A DNA stretch of 64,000 nt, from contig CAADTT010000136.1 of the NCBI GenBank assembly GCA_900752065.1, forward strand, positions 62,001 to 126,000, written 5' to 3'. Position 1 is the stretch's first letter, and each line of letters starts with the position of its first letter. Below the pieces are notes generated by a model. The model had not been told where the DNA came from and did not search any database. It saw nothing but the letters and a program-made list of their open reading frames with translations. The translations under genes and the position numbers were made by a program. This document shows, in pieces, positions 8,265-16,499 of the stretch. The DNA is from Lachnospiraceae bacterium. GTDB lineage: Bacteria > Bacillota > Clostridia > Lachnospirales > Lachnospiraceae.

Positions 8265-8993
8265 ATGGGAAGAATACGGCTGGACAAGTTTCTGGCAAAT
8301 GGAAACGTCGGAACACGCAGCGAGGTGAAAAGCCTGATTAAAAGCGGGCGTGTATCGGTAAACGGAGAAACGGTGACAAAACCGGAAACAAAGGTTAGCG
8401 ACACGGAAGACAAGATCCTGGCGGACGGATGCGAGGTACGCTGCACAAAATATGAAACGTATCTGTTCCATAAGCCTGCGGGCTGCGTCACAGCCACGAG
8501 GGATGCCCGTGACAGGACGGTGATGGACTATCTGGATGTTCCCGGAAAGGCAAAGCTCTTTCCGGTGGGAAGGCTGGACAAGGATACGGAAGGACTGCTG
8601 TTTGTCACAAACGATGGCGCTCTGGCACATAATCTTCTGGCGCCTGGGAAGCATGTGGACAAGACTTATTTCGTTAGAGTAAAAGGACAGCTTTTGCCGG
8701 AGCATGGCATCCTCTTTGAAGAGGGACTGGATATCGGGGATGATAAGCCCACGCTCCCTGCCGTGCTCAAAATTCTTTCTTCCGGAAAGGAAGTTTCAGA
8801 GGCAAAAGTCACCATCCGGGAGGGAAGGTTTCATCAGGTAAAGCGGATGTTTGCGGCAGTGGGATGCGAAGTACTTTACCTGAAGCGTCTTTCTATGGGC
8901 TGCGTGGCGCTGGATGCATCTCTGCCGCCCGGTGCCTGGCGTCTGCTCACAGCGGAAGAGATGGAAATGCTCAGGAAATCTTCGGGCGGATGA
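8265..8993 (+). CDS. rsuA: 16S rRNA pseudouridine synthase, RsuA family
   Basis: The 242-residue protein has an N-terminal S4 RNA-binding domain (IRLDKFLANGNVGTRSEVK, residues 4-60) followed by the RsuA/RluB/E/F catalytic domain. The signature GRLDKDTEGLLFVTNDG contains the catalytic Asp; HKPAGCVTATRD and EGRFHQVKRMF are the other family motifs. The length fits RsuA, which isomerises a uridine in 16S rRNA. RluB/RluE-like specificity is possible. The ATG lies one base after the stop of the methyltransferase gene, so two rRNA-modifying enzymes are translated together. Confidence 0.9.
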   Translation: MGRIRLDKFLANGNVGTRSEVKSLIKSGRVSVNGETVTKPETKVSDTEDKILADGCEVRCTKYETYLFHKPAGCVTATRDARDRTVMDYLDVPGKAKLFPVGRLDKDTEGLLFVTNDGALAHNLLAPGKHVDKTYFVRVKGQLLPEHGILFEEGLDIGDDKPTLPAVLKILSSGKEVSEAKVTIREGRFHQVKRMFAAVGCEVLYLKRLSMGCVALDASLPPGAWRLLTAEEMEMLRKSSGG

Positions 8994-9036
8994 ATGAAAC
9001 CTGTACCGGATGTAGTAGAATGGAGATAAATAGTTT

Positions 9037-9738
9037 ATGTTAGATGAAATACAGGCGGTCATTTTTGACCTGGATGGAACATTAGTAGATTCCATGTGGA
9101 TGTGGAAGGACATTGATATTGTATATCTGAGACAGTTTGGTATTGAGCTCCCGGAAAATCTGCAGCAGGAGATTGAAGGCATGAGCTTTACAGAGACGGC
9201 AACTTATTTTAAGGAAACCTTTCAGATACCGAAAACACTGGACGAGATCAAACAGGACTGGTATGATATGGCTTATGAAAAATATGCCCATGAGGTTCCC
9301 TTAAAGGAGGGTGCGCTGGATTTCCTGAAGTTCCTGAAGAAAAAGGGGATTCGGACCGGCATCGCTACCAGCAACGGTATCCGCCTGGTAAAAGCGGTCA
9401 TGGAGGCAAATCAACTGGAGAATTACATAGATGCAGTGCGGACAGCCTGTGACGTGGCAAAAGGAAAGCCGGCTCCCGACATTTATCTGAAGGTTGCGGA
9501 GGATCTGGATGTGGAGTATGAGAGCTGCCTGGTCTTCGAGGATGTTCCTATGGGAGTTCTGGCGGGAAAAAATGCCGGAATGACCGTATGTGCCGTGGAC
9601 GATGCATTTTCCAGGCATCAGACGGGAGATAAGAGGCGTTTTGCCGATTTTTATATCAATAGTTTCCGGGATATATTCAGCGGTACTTATGAAGTGCTGA
9701 ATGCCAGGAACGATATTTTCGGGAACGGAAAGGAGTGA
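9037..9738 (+). CDS. HAD-family phosphatase (beta-phosphoglucomutase-like)
   Basis: The 233-residue haloacid dehalogenase-type hydrolase has motif I FDLDGTLVDS (nucleophile and acid Asp), a helical cap domain (residues about 20-90), motif II IATSN, the motif III Lys in KGKPAPD, and motif IV VFEDVPMGVLAGKNAGM. This pattern is that of subfamily I HADs acting on sugar phosphates or phosphoglycolate; the substrate is unknown. GGAG stands before ATG 9037. The stop codon touches the start region of the YgiQ gene, so the two are coupled. Confidence 0.88.
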   Translation: MLDEIQAVIFDLDGTLVDSMWMWKDIDIVYLRQFGIELPENLQQEIEGMSFTETATYFKETFQIPKTLDEIKQDWYDMAYEKYAHEVPLKEGALDFLKFLKKKGIRTGIATSNGIRLVKAVMEANQLENYIDAVRTACDVAKGKPAPDIYLKVAEDLDVEYESCLVFEDVPMGVLAGKNAGMTVCAVDDAFSRHQTGDKRRFADFYINSFRDIFSGTYEVLNARNDIFGNGKE

Positions 9739-9740
9739 CC

Positions 9741-11633
9741 ATGCATATGGGTTTTCTGCCCCTGTCACGGGAAGATATGGAAAAACGGGGGATCCGCCAG
9801 TTTGATTTCGTCTATGTGATTGGTGATGCCTATGTGGATCATCCTTCCTTCGGACACGCCATCATCAGCCGGCTTTTGGAATCCCACGGATATTCTGCGG
9901 GAATTATCTCGCAGCCCGACTGGAATGATCCGGAGAGCGTCGCCATATATGGGGAACCGAGGCTTGCATTTCTCGTTTCTTCCGGAAATATGGATTCTAT
10001 GGTAAACCATTATACCGTGTCGAAAAAGAGAAGGAGTACGGATGCTTTTACTCCGGGCGGCGTTATGGGAAAACGCCCGGATCACGCCATCGTCGTTTAC
10101 TGTAACCTGATCCGGAGAAACTATAAGCATACGCCCCTCATCATCGGCGGCATTGAGGCAAGCCTGCGGCGTCTGGCACATTATGATTACTGGACGGATT
10201 CTCTCAAGCGTTCCATTCTGCTGGATTCCGGAGCGGATCTCATCTCCTACGGGATGGGGGAACGTTCCATGATACAGATCGCCGATGCCTTAAACAGCGG
10301 GATTGACATAAAGGATCTTACTTTTATAGAGGGGACTGTTTTTAAGACAAGAAATCCGGAACTTCTTTACGATTACATCGGGCTTCCCTCCTACGGGGAA
10401 TTAAAAAAGGACAAATTAAATTATGCCAAAAGCTTTTATATCCAGTACTGCAACACAGATCCCTTCTCTGGAAAGCGTCTGGCGGAGCCCTATGACGGGC
10501 AGCTTTATGTGGTGCAGAATCCCCCGGCAAAGCCGCTGAGCCAGGAAGAGATGGACAGCGTCTACGCACTGCCCTATATGCGGACTTATCATCCCAGCTA
10601 TGAGGCTCTGGGCGGTGTCCCGGCCATTGCAGAAGTGAAATTCTCTCTGGTAAGCAATCGGGGATGCTTCGGCGGATGCAGCTTTTGTGCTCTGACCTTC
10701 CATCAGGGAAGGATCATCCAGACGAGGAGCCACGCTTCGATCATAGAAGAAGCAGAGAAGATGACAGAGGATCGGGATTTTAAAGGTTATATTCACGATG
10801 TGGGCGGCCCCACAGCGGATTTCAGGCATCCGGCCTGTGAAAAACAGCTTATCAGGGGAGCCTGTCCCACAAAGCAGTGTCTTTTTCCAAAGCCCTGTAA
10901 AAATCTGAATATCAGCCACAGGGATTACCTGTCGCTGCTTCGGAAGCTTCGGACGCTGCCGAAGGTAAAAAAAGTTTTTATCCGGTCGGGCATCCGTTTT
11001 GATTATCTGATTCATGATAAAGATGAGACATTTTTCAGGGAGCTGGTGCAGCATCATGTCAGCGGACAGCTCAAGGTAGCGCCGGAGCATGTGGCGGATC
11101 CGGTACTTTTGCGGATGGGAAAGCCGGAGCACGCCGTTTACCAGAGGTTTACAGAGCGATACCGGGAGCTGAACAGACAGTGTGGGAAAAACCAGTTTCT
11201 GGTGCCTTACCTGATGTCCTCCCATCCCGGATCTACCATGCGGGAAGCTGTGCAGCTTGCGGAATATCTCAGAGATCTGGGGTATATGCCGGAGCAGGTG
11301 CAGGACTTTTATCCTACGCCGTCCACGATCTCTACCTGTATGTATTACACAGGGGTGGATCCCCGCACGATGGAGAAGGTTTATGTTCCGGTAAATCCCC
11401 ACGAGAAAGCGATGCAGCGGGCGCTGATCCAGTACCGGAATCCGAAAAACTATGATCTGGTGGAGGAGGCGCTGAAGATCGCCCATCGGACAGATCTGAT
11501 CGGATACGATAAGAGATGCCTGATTCGTCCAAGACAGGGCGGAAAACCAGCAAATGGAAACGGACAGAAAAATAGCGGCGTAAAAAAGAAAACCATACGG
11601 AACGTGCATAAAAAGGCGGGTGGGCGCAAGTGA
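9741..11633 (+). CDS. YgiQ-family radical SAM protein
   Basis: The product of about 630 residues has the N-terminal UPF0313/YgiQ domain (PLSREDMEKRGI, then YVIGDAYVDHPSFGHAII near the start), a radical SAM core with the 4Fe-4S cluster cysteines in NRGCFGGCSFCAL (CxxxCxxC, about residue 310), and a C-terminal region with YYTGVDPRTMEKVYVP. The family is widespread and of unknown function. Its Rossmann-like N-terminal part resembles B12-binding domains but lacks an obvious DxHxxG. The frame extends to a GTG at 9735, but AAAGGAG at 9729-9735 fits ATG 9741 better. The SDR gene begins on its last codon. Confidence 0.9.
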   Translation: MHMGFLPLSREDMEKRGIRQFDFVYVIGDAYVDHPSFGHAIISRLLESHGYSAGIISQPDWNDPESVAIYGEPRLAFLVSSGNMDSMVNHYTVSKKRRSTDAFTPGGVMGKRPDHAIVVYCNLIRRNYKHTPLIIGGIEASLRRLAHYDYWTDSLKRSILLDSGADLISYGMGERSMIQIADALNSGIDIKDLTFIEGTVFKTRNPELLYDYIGLPSYGELKKDKLNYAKSFYIQYCNTDPFSGKRLAEPYDGQLYVVQNPPAKPLSQEEMDSVYALPYMRTYHPSYEALGGVPAIAEVKFSLVSNRGCFGGCSFCALTFHQGRIIQTRSHASIIEEAEKMTEDRDFKGYIHDVGGPTADFRHPACEKQLIRGACPTKQCLFPKPCKNLNISHRDYLSLLRKLRTLPKVKKVFIRSGIRFDYLIHDKDETFFRELVQHHVSGQLKVAPEHVADPVLLRMGKPEHAVYQRFTERYRELNRQCGKNQFLVPYLMSSHPGSTMREAVQLAEYLRDLGYMPEQVQDFYPTPSTISTCMYYTGVDPRTMEKVYVPVNPHEKAMQRALIQYRNPKNYDLVEEALKIAHRTDLIGYDKRCLIRPRQGGKPANGNGQKNSGVKKKTIRNVHKKAGGRK

Positions 11634-12412
11634 AAATCGCAGTAGTGACAGGGGCATCCTCGGGGATGGGACAGGAATTTGTAAAACAGATATCGAAAAC
11701 CTACAGGGTTCTCGATGAGATATGGGTCATCGGGCGGAGCATCGAAAAACTGTCCCGGTTGCAAAAGAGCGTCATGGGAAAGGTGCGTATCCTCCCGATG
11801 GATTTAACCGCACAGGAATCGAAAGAGCGTCTGCATCAGATCCTGAAAACAGAAAAGCCTCACATCAAACTTCTCATAAACTGTGCCGGAGCCGGAAAAC
11901 TCGGTGGTTTTTCCGAACTTTCCCAGAGAGATCAGGAGATGTGTGTGCAGTTAAACTGTGAAGCACTTATGGCAGTCACGCACCTCTGTCTGCCCTATAT
12001 GCATCCACGCGCGCGAATCGTCCAGATGGCGTCCGCCGCTGCTTTCGTCCCACAGCCGGGATTTGCGGTCTATGCCGCCTCCAAAGCGTACGTCCTCAGC
12101 TTTTCCAGGGCGCTCCGGGAGGAACTTCGGGAGAGGGAAATCACTGTTACAGCCGTATGTCCAGGTTCTGTGGATACGCCGTTTTTTGATGACCAGCGTT
12201 ATCCTGTTCCGGATTATAAGAGAAAAGTGATGGCGAAACCGGAGAAGGTGGTGAGAAAAGCCATCCGGGATGCGGCAAAAGGAAGAGAGCTGTCTGTCTA
12301 CGGAGGCAGCATGAAGGCATTTCAAATCCTGTGCAGACTGCTCCCGCATACAGTGATCATCCGCATAGCGGGAAAACTCTGGAAATTATATGAAAAAGGA
12401 GAAGTCAAATGA
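11630..12412 (+). CDS. Short-chain dehydrogenase/reductase
   Basis: The 260-residue NAD(P)-dependent oxidoreductase has the classical SDR motifs: cofactor loop TGASSGMGQEF near residue 6, LINCAGAG, the catalytic serine region MASAAAF, and YAASKAY (Tyr-x-x-x-Lys). The GSVDTPFF segment follows the active site. The substrate cannot be inferred. The start is GTG 11630, overlapping the YgiQ stop by four bases (GTGA), and its own stop overlaps the next gene (ATGA). The tight packing shows co-translation, not necessarily a shared pathway. Confidence 0.88.
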   Translation: MKIAVVTGASSGMGQEFVKQISKTYRVLDEIWVIGRSIEKLSRLQKSVMGKVRILPMDLTAQESKERLHQILKTEKPHIKLLINCAGAGKLGGFSELSQRDQEMCVQLNCEALMAVTHLCLPYMHPRARIVQMASAAAFVPQPGFAVYAASKAYVLSFSRALREELREREITVTAVCPGSVDTPFFDDQRYPVPDYKRKVMAKPEKVVRKAIRDAAKGRELSVYGGSMKAFQILCRLLPHTVIIRIAGKLWKLYEKGEVK

Positions 12413-13011
12413 AAATACAAAAAGGAGATTTCGGATATATCAATGCCCAGAAGAAAAAGCGTACCCTGATCACGGCTGTTCTTTTTCTCATTCCCCTGGT
12501 GATATTCTTTACCGGGCTGCATGAGACGGGGACGAGGCTGAACCTGTTTACCTTCGTGGCGATCATGGGGTGCCTTCCGGCTTCCCGCTCGGCGGTGGGC
12601 ATGATCATGATGCTTATGCAGAAACCTGTTTCGCCGGAGGTTCATCAGAAGGTAGAGGCGCAGGCGGGAGAGCTGGTACGGGCCTATGAGCTGACCATAT
12701 CCGCATACGAAAAGAACACCTCTCTGGACAGTCTGGTGGTCTGCGGCTATCATGTGGCAGCTTACAGCAGCAATCCAAAGACGGATGCTGCTTTTGCTGA
12801 AAAACATATCCGGGAGATTCTGAAAGGGAATGGATTCCGGGCAGACGTTAAGATTTTTAAAGATCTGAAACCTTACCTGGAACGTGTTTCCTCCCTGGAG
12901 AAGCAGCGGGAGACGGTCGAGAAGGATATCCCCTATACGCCAAATCCCACCTATCCCGACCTGTCCAGAAGCGAGCTGGTAAAACACACGATCCTCGCGA
13001 TTTCCCTGTAG
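12409..13011 (+). CDS. Conserved membrane protein of unknown function
   Basis: I do not recognise a named family. The 200-residue protein has a short basic N-terminus (MKIQKGDFGYINAQKKKR), two hydrophobic segments (about residues 21-39 TLITAVLFLIPLVIFF and 47-68 NLFTFVAIMGCLPASRS), and a soluble mixed alpha/beta C-terminal domain of about 130 residues. The domain has no cysteine cluster, P-loop or catalytic triad that I can see. The C-terminal domain probably faces the cytoplasm, given the basic N-terminus and two spans. It overlaps the SDR gene (ATGA) and lies 9 bp before the RluA-type gene. AAAAAGGAGAAG supports the start. Confidence 0.75.
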   Translation: MKIQKGDFGYINAQKKKRTLITAVLFLIPLVIFFTGLHETGTRLNLFTFVAIMGCLPASRSAVGMIMMLMQKPVSPEVHQKVEAQAGELVRAYELTISAYEKNTSLDSLVVCGYHVAAYSSNPKTDAAFAEKHIREILKGNGFRADVKIFKDLKPYLERVSSLEKQRETVEKDIPYTPNPTYPDLSRSELVKHTILAISL

Positions 13012-13020
13012 GAGACTTGT

Positions 13021-14031
13021 ATGAAAATCATTACCATATCAAAAAATGAGGCAGGACAGCGGCTGGACAAGCTTTTGTCTAAATATCTGAACCAGGCGCC
13101 GAAAAGCTTTCTCTATAAAATGCTGCGGAAGAAAAATATCACCCTGAACGGAAAAAAGGCGGACGGCAGCGAAAAGACAGCAATCGGTGATGAAGTAAAG
13201 CTGTTTCTTTCCGATGAAACAATCAGGAAATTTTCTTCTGTGGAAATCCCGGACGCCCACGGAAATCTGGATATTATTTATGAGGATGAAAACATTCTGC
13301 TGATCAATAAACCCTGCGGTATGCTGTCCCAAAAAGCGAAATCTTCCGATGTTTCCCTTGTGGAGCACCTGATCTCTTATCTGTTAGAGGAGGGCAGCGT
13401 GACAGAGACATCTCTGTCCGTGTTCCGCCCTTCCATCTGCAACCGTTTGGACAGAAATACCAGCGGTATTGTGGCTGCCGGAAAGTCTCTCGCAGGACTT
13501 CAGGCTATGGCGGAGGTCTTTAAGGACAGAAGCCTTCATAAATATTATCTCTGTATCGTGGAGGGAAGAATCGCAGAGGAACGGCTGATCGAAGGCTATC
13601 TCACAAAAAATGAAGCGGCAAATCAGGTGCGCATCACGGAAAAGCCAAATGGAAAGGATTCTCTGCCGATCCGCACAAAATACCGCCCGGTGTCTGCGGC
13701 GGAGGATGCCACACTTCTGGAGGTGGAGCTGATCACGGGACGTTCTCATCAGATTCGTGCCCATTTGTCATCCATCGGACATCCGATCCTCGGAGATACG
13801 AAGTACGGCGATCCTGCGGCGAACGAGAGAATGCGGCAGCGCTTCGGTCTGAAATATCAGCTTTTGCATTCCTGGCGGTTTAAGCTGCCAAAGATGTCCG
13901 GGGAGTTGTCCGGACTGTCGGGAAAAGTATTTACTGCCAGACCGCCGAAGCAGTTTGACAGAATTCGAAAGGAGATGGGACTTAGCTATGGCGACCTGGA
14001 ATTCCAGAGGACTTCGGGGCTCCACCCTTGA
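13021..14031 (+). CDS. RluA-family pseudouridine synthase (RluC/RluD type)
   Basis: The 336-residue protein isomerises uridines in 23S rRNA or tRNA. An S4 domain (residues 1-65, GQRLDKLLSKYLNQAPKSFLYKML) precedes the RluA catalytic core. The motif NRLDRNTSGIVAAGKS contains the catalytic Asp, and ELITGRSHQIRAHLSSIGHPILGDTKYG is present in pieces matching motif IV. Length and S4 domain fit RluC/RluD, but the target is not determinable. Its 3' end overlaps the recU start by 44 bases in another frame. Confidence 0.9.
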   Translation: MKIITISKNEAGQRLDKLLSKYLNQAPKSFLYKMLRKKNITLNGKKADGSEKTAIGDEVKLFLSDETIRKFSSVEIPDAHGNLDIIYEDENILLINKPCGMLSQKAKSSDVSLVEHLISYLLEEGSVTETSLSVFRPSICNRLDRNTSGIVAAGKSLAGLQAMAEVFKDRSLHKYYLCIVEGRIAEERLIEGYLTKNEAANQVRITEKPNGKDSLPIRTKYRPVSAAEDATLLEVELITGRSHQIRAHLSSIGHPILGDTKYGDPAANERMRQRFGLKYQLLHSWRFKLPKMSGELSGLSGKVFTARPPKQFDRIRKEMGLSYGDLEFQRTSGLHP

Positions 14032-14521
14032 AGATCTGATCAACCGCTCCAATGAGCACTATATGGAAAAGGGGCTGGCCCTGATACAGAAAATCCCAAC
14101 CCCGATCACGCCGATAAAAATTGATAAGGAGCACCGGCACATCACCCTTGCCTACTTCGATCAGAAAAGCACCGTGGACTATATCGGAGCCGTGCAGGGA
14201 ATCCCCGTCTGTTTCGATGCAAAAGAATGTACATCCGATACCTTTGCCCTCCAGAATATCCATGAGCATCAGGTTGCTTTTATGGAGAAATTCGAAGGTC
14301 AGGGCGGGATTTCCTTTTTGATCCTCTTCTTTTCCAGCCGAAACGAGCTGTTCTACCTTCCCTATGCCCATATGCGCATCTTTTGGGACAGGGCAAAAGC
14401 AGGCGGCAGAAAAAGCTTTCGCTACGAGGAGCTGGACCAGAATTTTAAAATCCATCCCGCCGGAGGAATCCTTGTACCGTATCTGGAAACCCTGCAAATG
14501 GATTTAGATCTGAGGGATTGA
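13988..14521 (+). CDS. recU: Holliday junction resolvase RecU
   Basis: RecU cleaves Holliday junctions during recombination and segregation in Firmicutes. The 177-residue product starts MATWNSRGLRGSTLED with family motifs NRSNEHYMEKGLALIQKIPT, FDQKSTVDYIG (catalytic Asp region), VCFDAKECTSDTF (E/K nuclease core) and HQVAFMEKFEGQGG. The frame is open to 13955, but AAAGGAGATGGG at 13970-13980 and the conserved MATWNSRG begin at 13988. The start lies inside the preceding gene (44-base overlap). In many Firmicutes recU pairs with a class A PBP gene; here it does not. Confidence 0.93.
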   Translation: MATWNSRGLRGSTLEDLINRSNEHYMEKGLALIQKIPTPITPIKIDKEHRHITLAYFDQKSTVDYIGAVQGIPVCFDAKECTSDTFALQNIHEHQVAFMEKFEGQGGISFLILFFSSRNELFYLPYAHMRIFWDRAKAGGRKSFRYEELDQNFKIHPAGGILVPYLETLQMDLDLRD

Positions 14522-14546
14522 CATTTGAGATACCTTAGCATATAAT
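14518..14546 (+). promoter_or_regulatory. SigA promoter of the histidine operon
   Basis: TTGACA (14518-14523), 17 bases and TATAAT (14541-14546), both perfect. The -35 box overlaps the recU stop codon. Transcription would begin near 14553, leaving a leader of roughly 170 bases before hisZ. Confidence 0.9.
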
Positions 14547-14552
14547 TGTGTG

Positions 14553-14725
14553 AGCTTAATTTTATTATGATAGTGAATTATCACATTAAAGTGTTAAAGT
14601 GAAGAACGGGCTCAACGAGTGCATTAGAAAATCACAGAACTGGTCAGATGTGCCAGTACTTTGATTTGCGATGTACCGGGTATGCCTATAAAAAAGCTGC
14701 TGTTCATGCGGCACGGGAGGTAAAT
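14553..14725 (+). other. Long 5' leader of the his operon
   Basis: About 170 bases lie between the inferred start site and hisZ. Small inverted repeats are visible, such as TGATA/TATCA around 14567 and ACTGG/CCAGT around 14638-14658. I looked for a T-box core (GGGTGG with ACCGCG), a histidine-rich leader peptide and an intrinsic terminator and saw none. A frame is open through part of it to hisZ from 14648, but it lacks a ribosome site. The leader's function is undetermined. Confidence 0.45.
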
Positions 14726-15838
14726 ATGGATCAGAAACTGCTGCACACGCCGGACGGCGTCCGGGATATCTATAATGAGGAATGTGAGAAGAAGCTGACG
14801 CTGCAGCATCATCTGCATGAGATTATGAAAGGTTATGGATATCGGGATATTGAGACGCCGACCTTTGAATTTTTTGATGTATTCAGTAAGGAGGTGGGTA
14901 CGACTCCCTCCAGAGATTTATACAAATTTTTTGACAGAGAGGGGAATACGCTGGTGCTCCGGCCGGATATTACGCCTTCTATCGCCAGAGCTTCCGCTAA
15001 ATATTTTGGCGGAGAGACAGATCCTTTGCGATTCTGTTATGTGGGAAACACTTTTATCAACAACTCCAGCTATCAGGGATATCTCAAGGAGACGACACAG
15101 CTCGGTGCAGAGCTGATTGGTGATAATTCTGTGGACTCTGACGCAGAAATCATCGCTATGGTTATCGAGTGTCTGCTAAAAGCCGGGCTGAAGGAATTTC
15201 AGGTGAGCATCGGGCAGGTGAACTTTTTTGAAAGCCTGCTGAAAGAGGCGGGAATCCAGGGCGAAGAAGAAGAGGAGCTGAAGCGCCTGATATCAAATAA
15301 AAATAATTTTGGCGTGGAGGAGCTTCTCAGTGAAAAAAATATCCGTGGGGATTTAAAACAGCTTTTTGTCAGCCTGCCGAAGCTTTATGGCGGCATGGAA
15401 GCGTTGGAGACGGCAAGGAGCATGACCGAAAATCCGGAGGCACTGGCGGCTCTTCACAGGCTTGAGGAGATCTATGAGATCCTGACCGTCTACGGCGTGG
15501 AGCGGTATGTTTCCTTTGACCTGGGAATGCTCAGCAAATATATGTACTATACGGGAGTGATTTTCCGGGCATACACCTTCGGCACCGGAGGAGCTGTCGT
15601 AAAAGGCGGCCGCTATGATAAGCTTCTGGAGCATTTTGGAAAGGAAGCACCTTCCATCGGATTTGTCGTTGTGGTAAACCAGCTTTTAAACGCACTGGAA
15701 CGTCAGAAGATTTCTCTTCCCTCCTCCGAGGTTCCCATGATCCTGCGCTACCGTCCGGAGGAGAGGGATGCCATGATACGAAAGGCAGGAGAAATGAGAC
15801 GGGAAGGAAACTATGTGGCGCTGGTGCCGGAAAAATAG
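14726..15838 (+). CDS. hisZ: ATP phosphoribosyltransferase regulatory subunit HisZ
   Basis: HisZ is a catalytically dead histidyl-tRNA synthetase paralogue that forms an octamer with short-form HisG and mediates feedback by histidine. The 370-residue product has class II synthetase motifs (VLRPDITPSIARASAKY as motif 2; GGRYDKLLEHFG near the C-terminus) but is shorter than HisRS and lacks its anticodon-binding domain. The frame extends to 14648, but GGGAGG and the conserved MDQKLLHTPDGVRDI begin at ATG 14726. It is the first gene of the operon, 12 bp before hisG, as expected for the HisZ/HisG pair. Confidence 0.93.
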   Translation: MDQKLLHTPDGVRDIYNEECEKKLTLQHHLHEIMKGYGYRDIETPTFEFFDVFSKEVGTTPSRDLYKFFDREGNTLVLRPDITPSIARASAKYFGGETDPLRFCYVGNTFINNSSYQGYLKETTQLGAELIGDNSVDSDAEIIAMVIECLLKAGLKEFQVSIGQVNFFESLLKEAGIQGEEEEELKRLISNKNNFGVEELLSEKNIRGDLKQLFVSLPKLYGGMEALETARSMTENPEALAALHRLEEIYEILTVYGVERYVSFDLGMLSKYMYYTGVIFRAYTFGTGGAVVKGGRYDKLLEHFGKEAPSIGFVVVVNQLLNALERQKISLPSSEVPMILRYRPEERDAMIRKAGEMRREGNYVALVPEK

Positions 15839-15850
15839 AAGGAGCAAACT

Positions 15851-16486
15851 ATGAGATATTTGACATTTGCATTAGGAAAGGGACGGCTGGCCAATACCAC
15901 TCTTTCCCTGTTTGAAAAAATCGGGATCACCTGTGAAGAGATGAAGGATAAAAATTCCCGAAAGCTGATTTTTGTAAATGAAGATCTGAAGCTGAAATTC
16001 TTCCTGGCAAAAGGGCCGGATGTGCCTACCTATGTGGAGTACGGCGCGGCAGATATCGGTATTGTGGGAGAAGATACGATTTTAGAGGAACAGCGAAAAC
16101 TCTATGAGGTGCTGGACCTGGGCTTTGGCAAATGCCGCATGTGCGTCTGCGGTCCATCGTCGGCAAAAGAGCTTTTGCAGCATCAGGAGCAGATTCGGGT
16201 AGCTACAAAATATCCCCGGATCGCTAAGGATTATTTTTACAATAAGAAGCATCAGACTGTGGAGATCATTAAGCTCAACGGTTCCATCGAGCTGGCTCCC
16301 ATCGTGGGACTTTCAGAGGTGATCGTAGACATCGTGGAGACGGGAAGCACCCTCCGGGAAAACGGTCTGGAGGTATTGGAGGAGGTCTGCCCCCTCTCAG
16401 CCAGAGTGGTGGTAAACCAGGTGAGCATGAGAATGGAAAATGAACGGATCACAAAAATTCTGACAGACTTAAAGTCTGTGCTGTAA
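15851..16486 (+). CDS. hisG: ATP phosphoribosyltransferase, short form HisG
   Basis: HisG condenses ATP and PRPP to phosphoribosyl-ATP, the first step of histidine synthesis. At 211 residues it is the short form, lacking the C-terminal regulatory ACT-like domain and needing HisZ, which is encoded just upstream. Motifs: LTFALGKGRL at the start, DIGIVGEDTI, and the PRPP-binding VDIVETGSTLRENGL. AAGGAG precedes ATG 15851. hisD follows after 13 bp. Confidence 0.96.
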   Translation: MRYLTFALGKGRLANTTLSLFEKIGITCEEMKDKNSRKLIFVNEDLKLKFFLAKGPDVPTYVEYGAADIGIVGEDTILEEQRKLYEVLDLGFGKCRMCVCGPSSAKELLQHQEQIRVATKYPRIAKDYFYNKKHQTVEIIKLNGSIELAPIVGLSEVIVDIVETGSTLRENGLEVLEEVCPLSARVVVNQVSMRMENERITKILTDLKSVL

Positions 16487-16499
16487 ATGAGGTGAAGTT

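Noticed and set aside
10416..11657. 413-codon minus-strand frame
   Set aside because: It is opposite the YgiQ radical SAM gene with intact cluster motif.
14553..14725. T-box or histidine leader peptide
   Set aside because: The T-box core and a His-rich short frame were looked for and not found; only an unassigned leader is reported.
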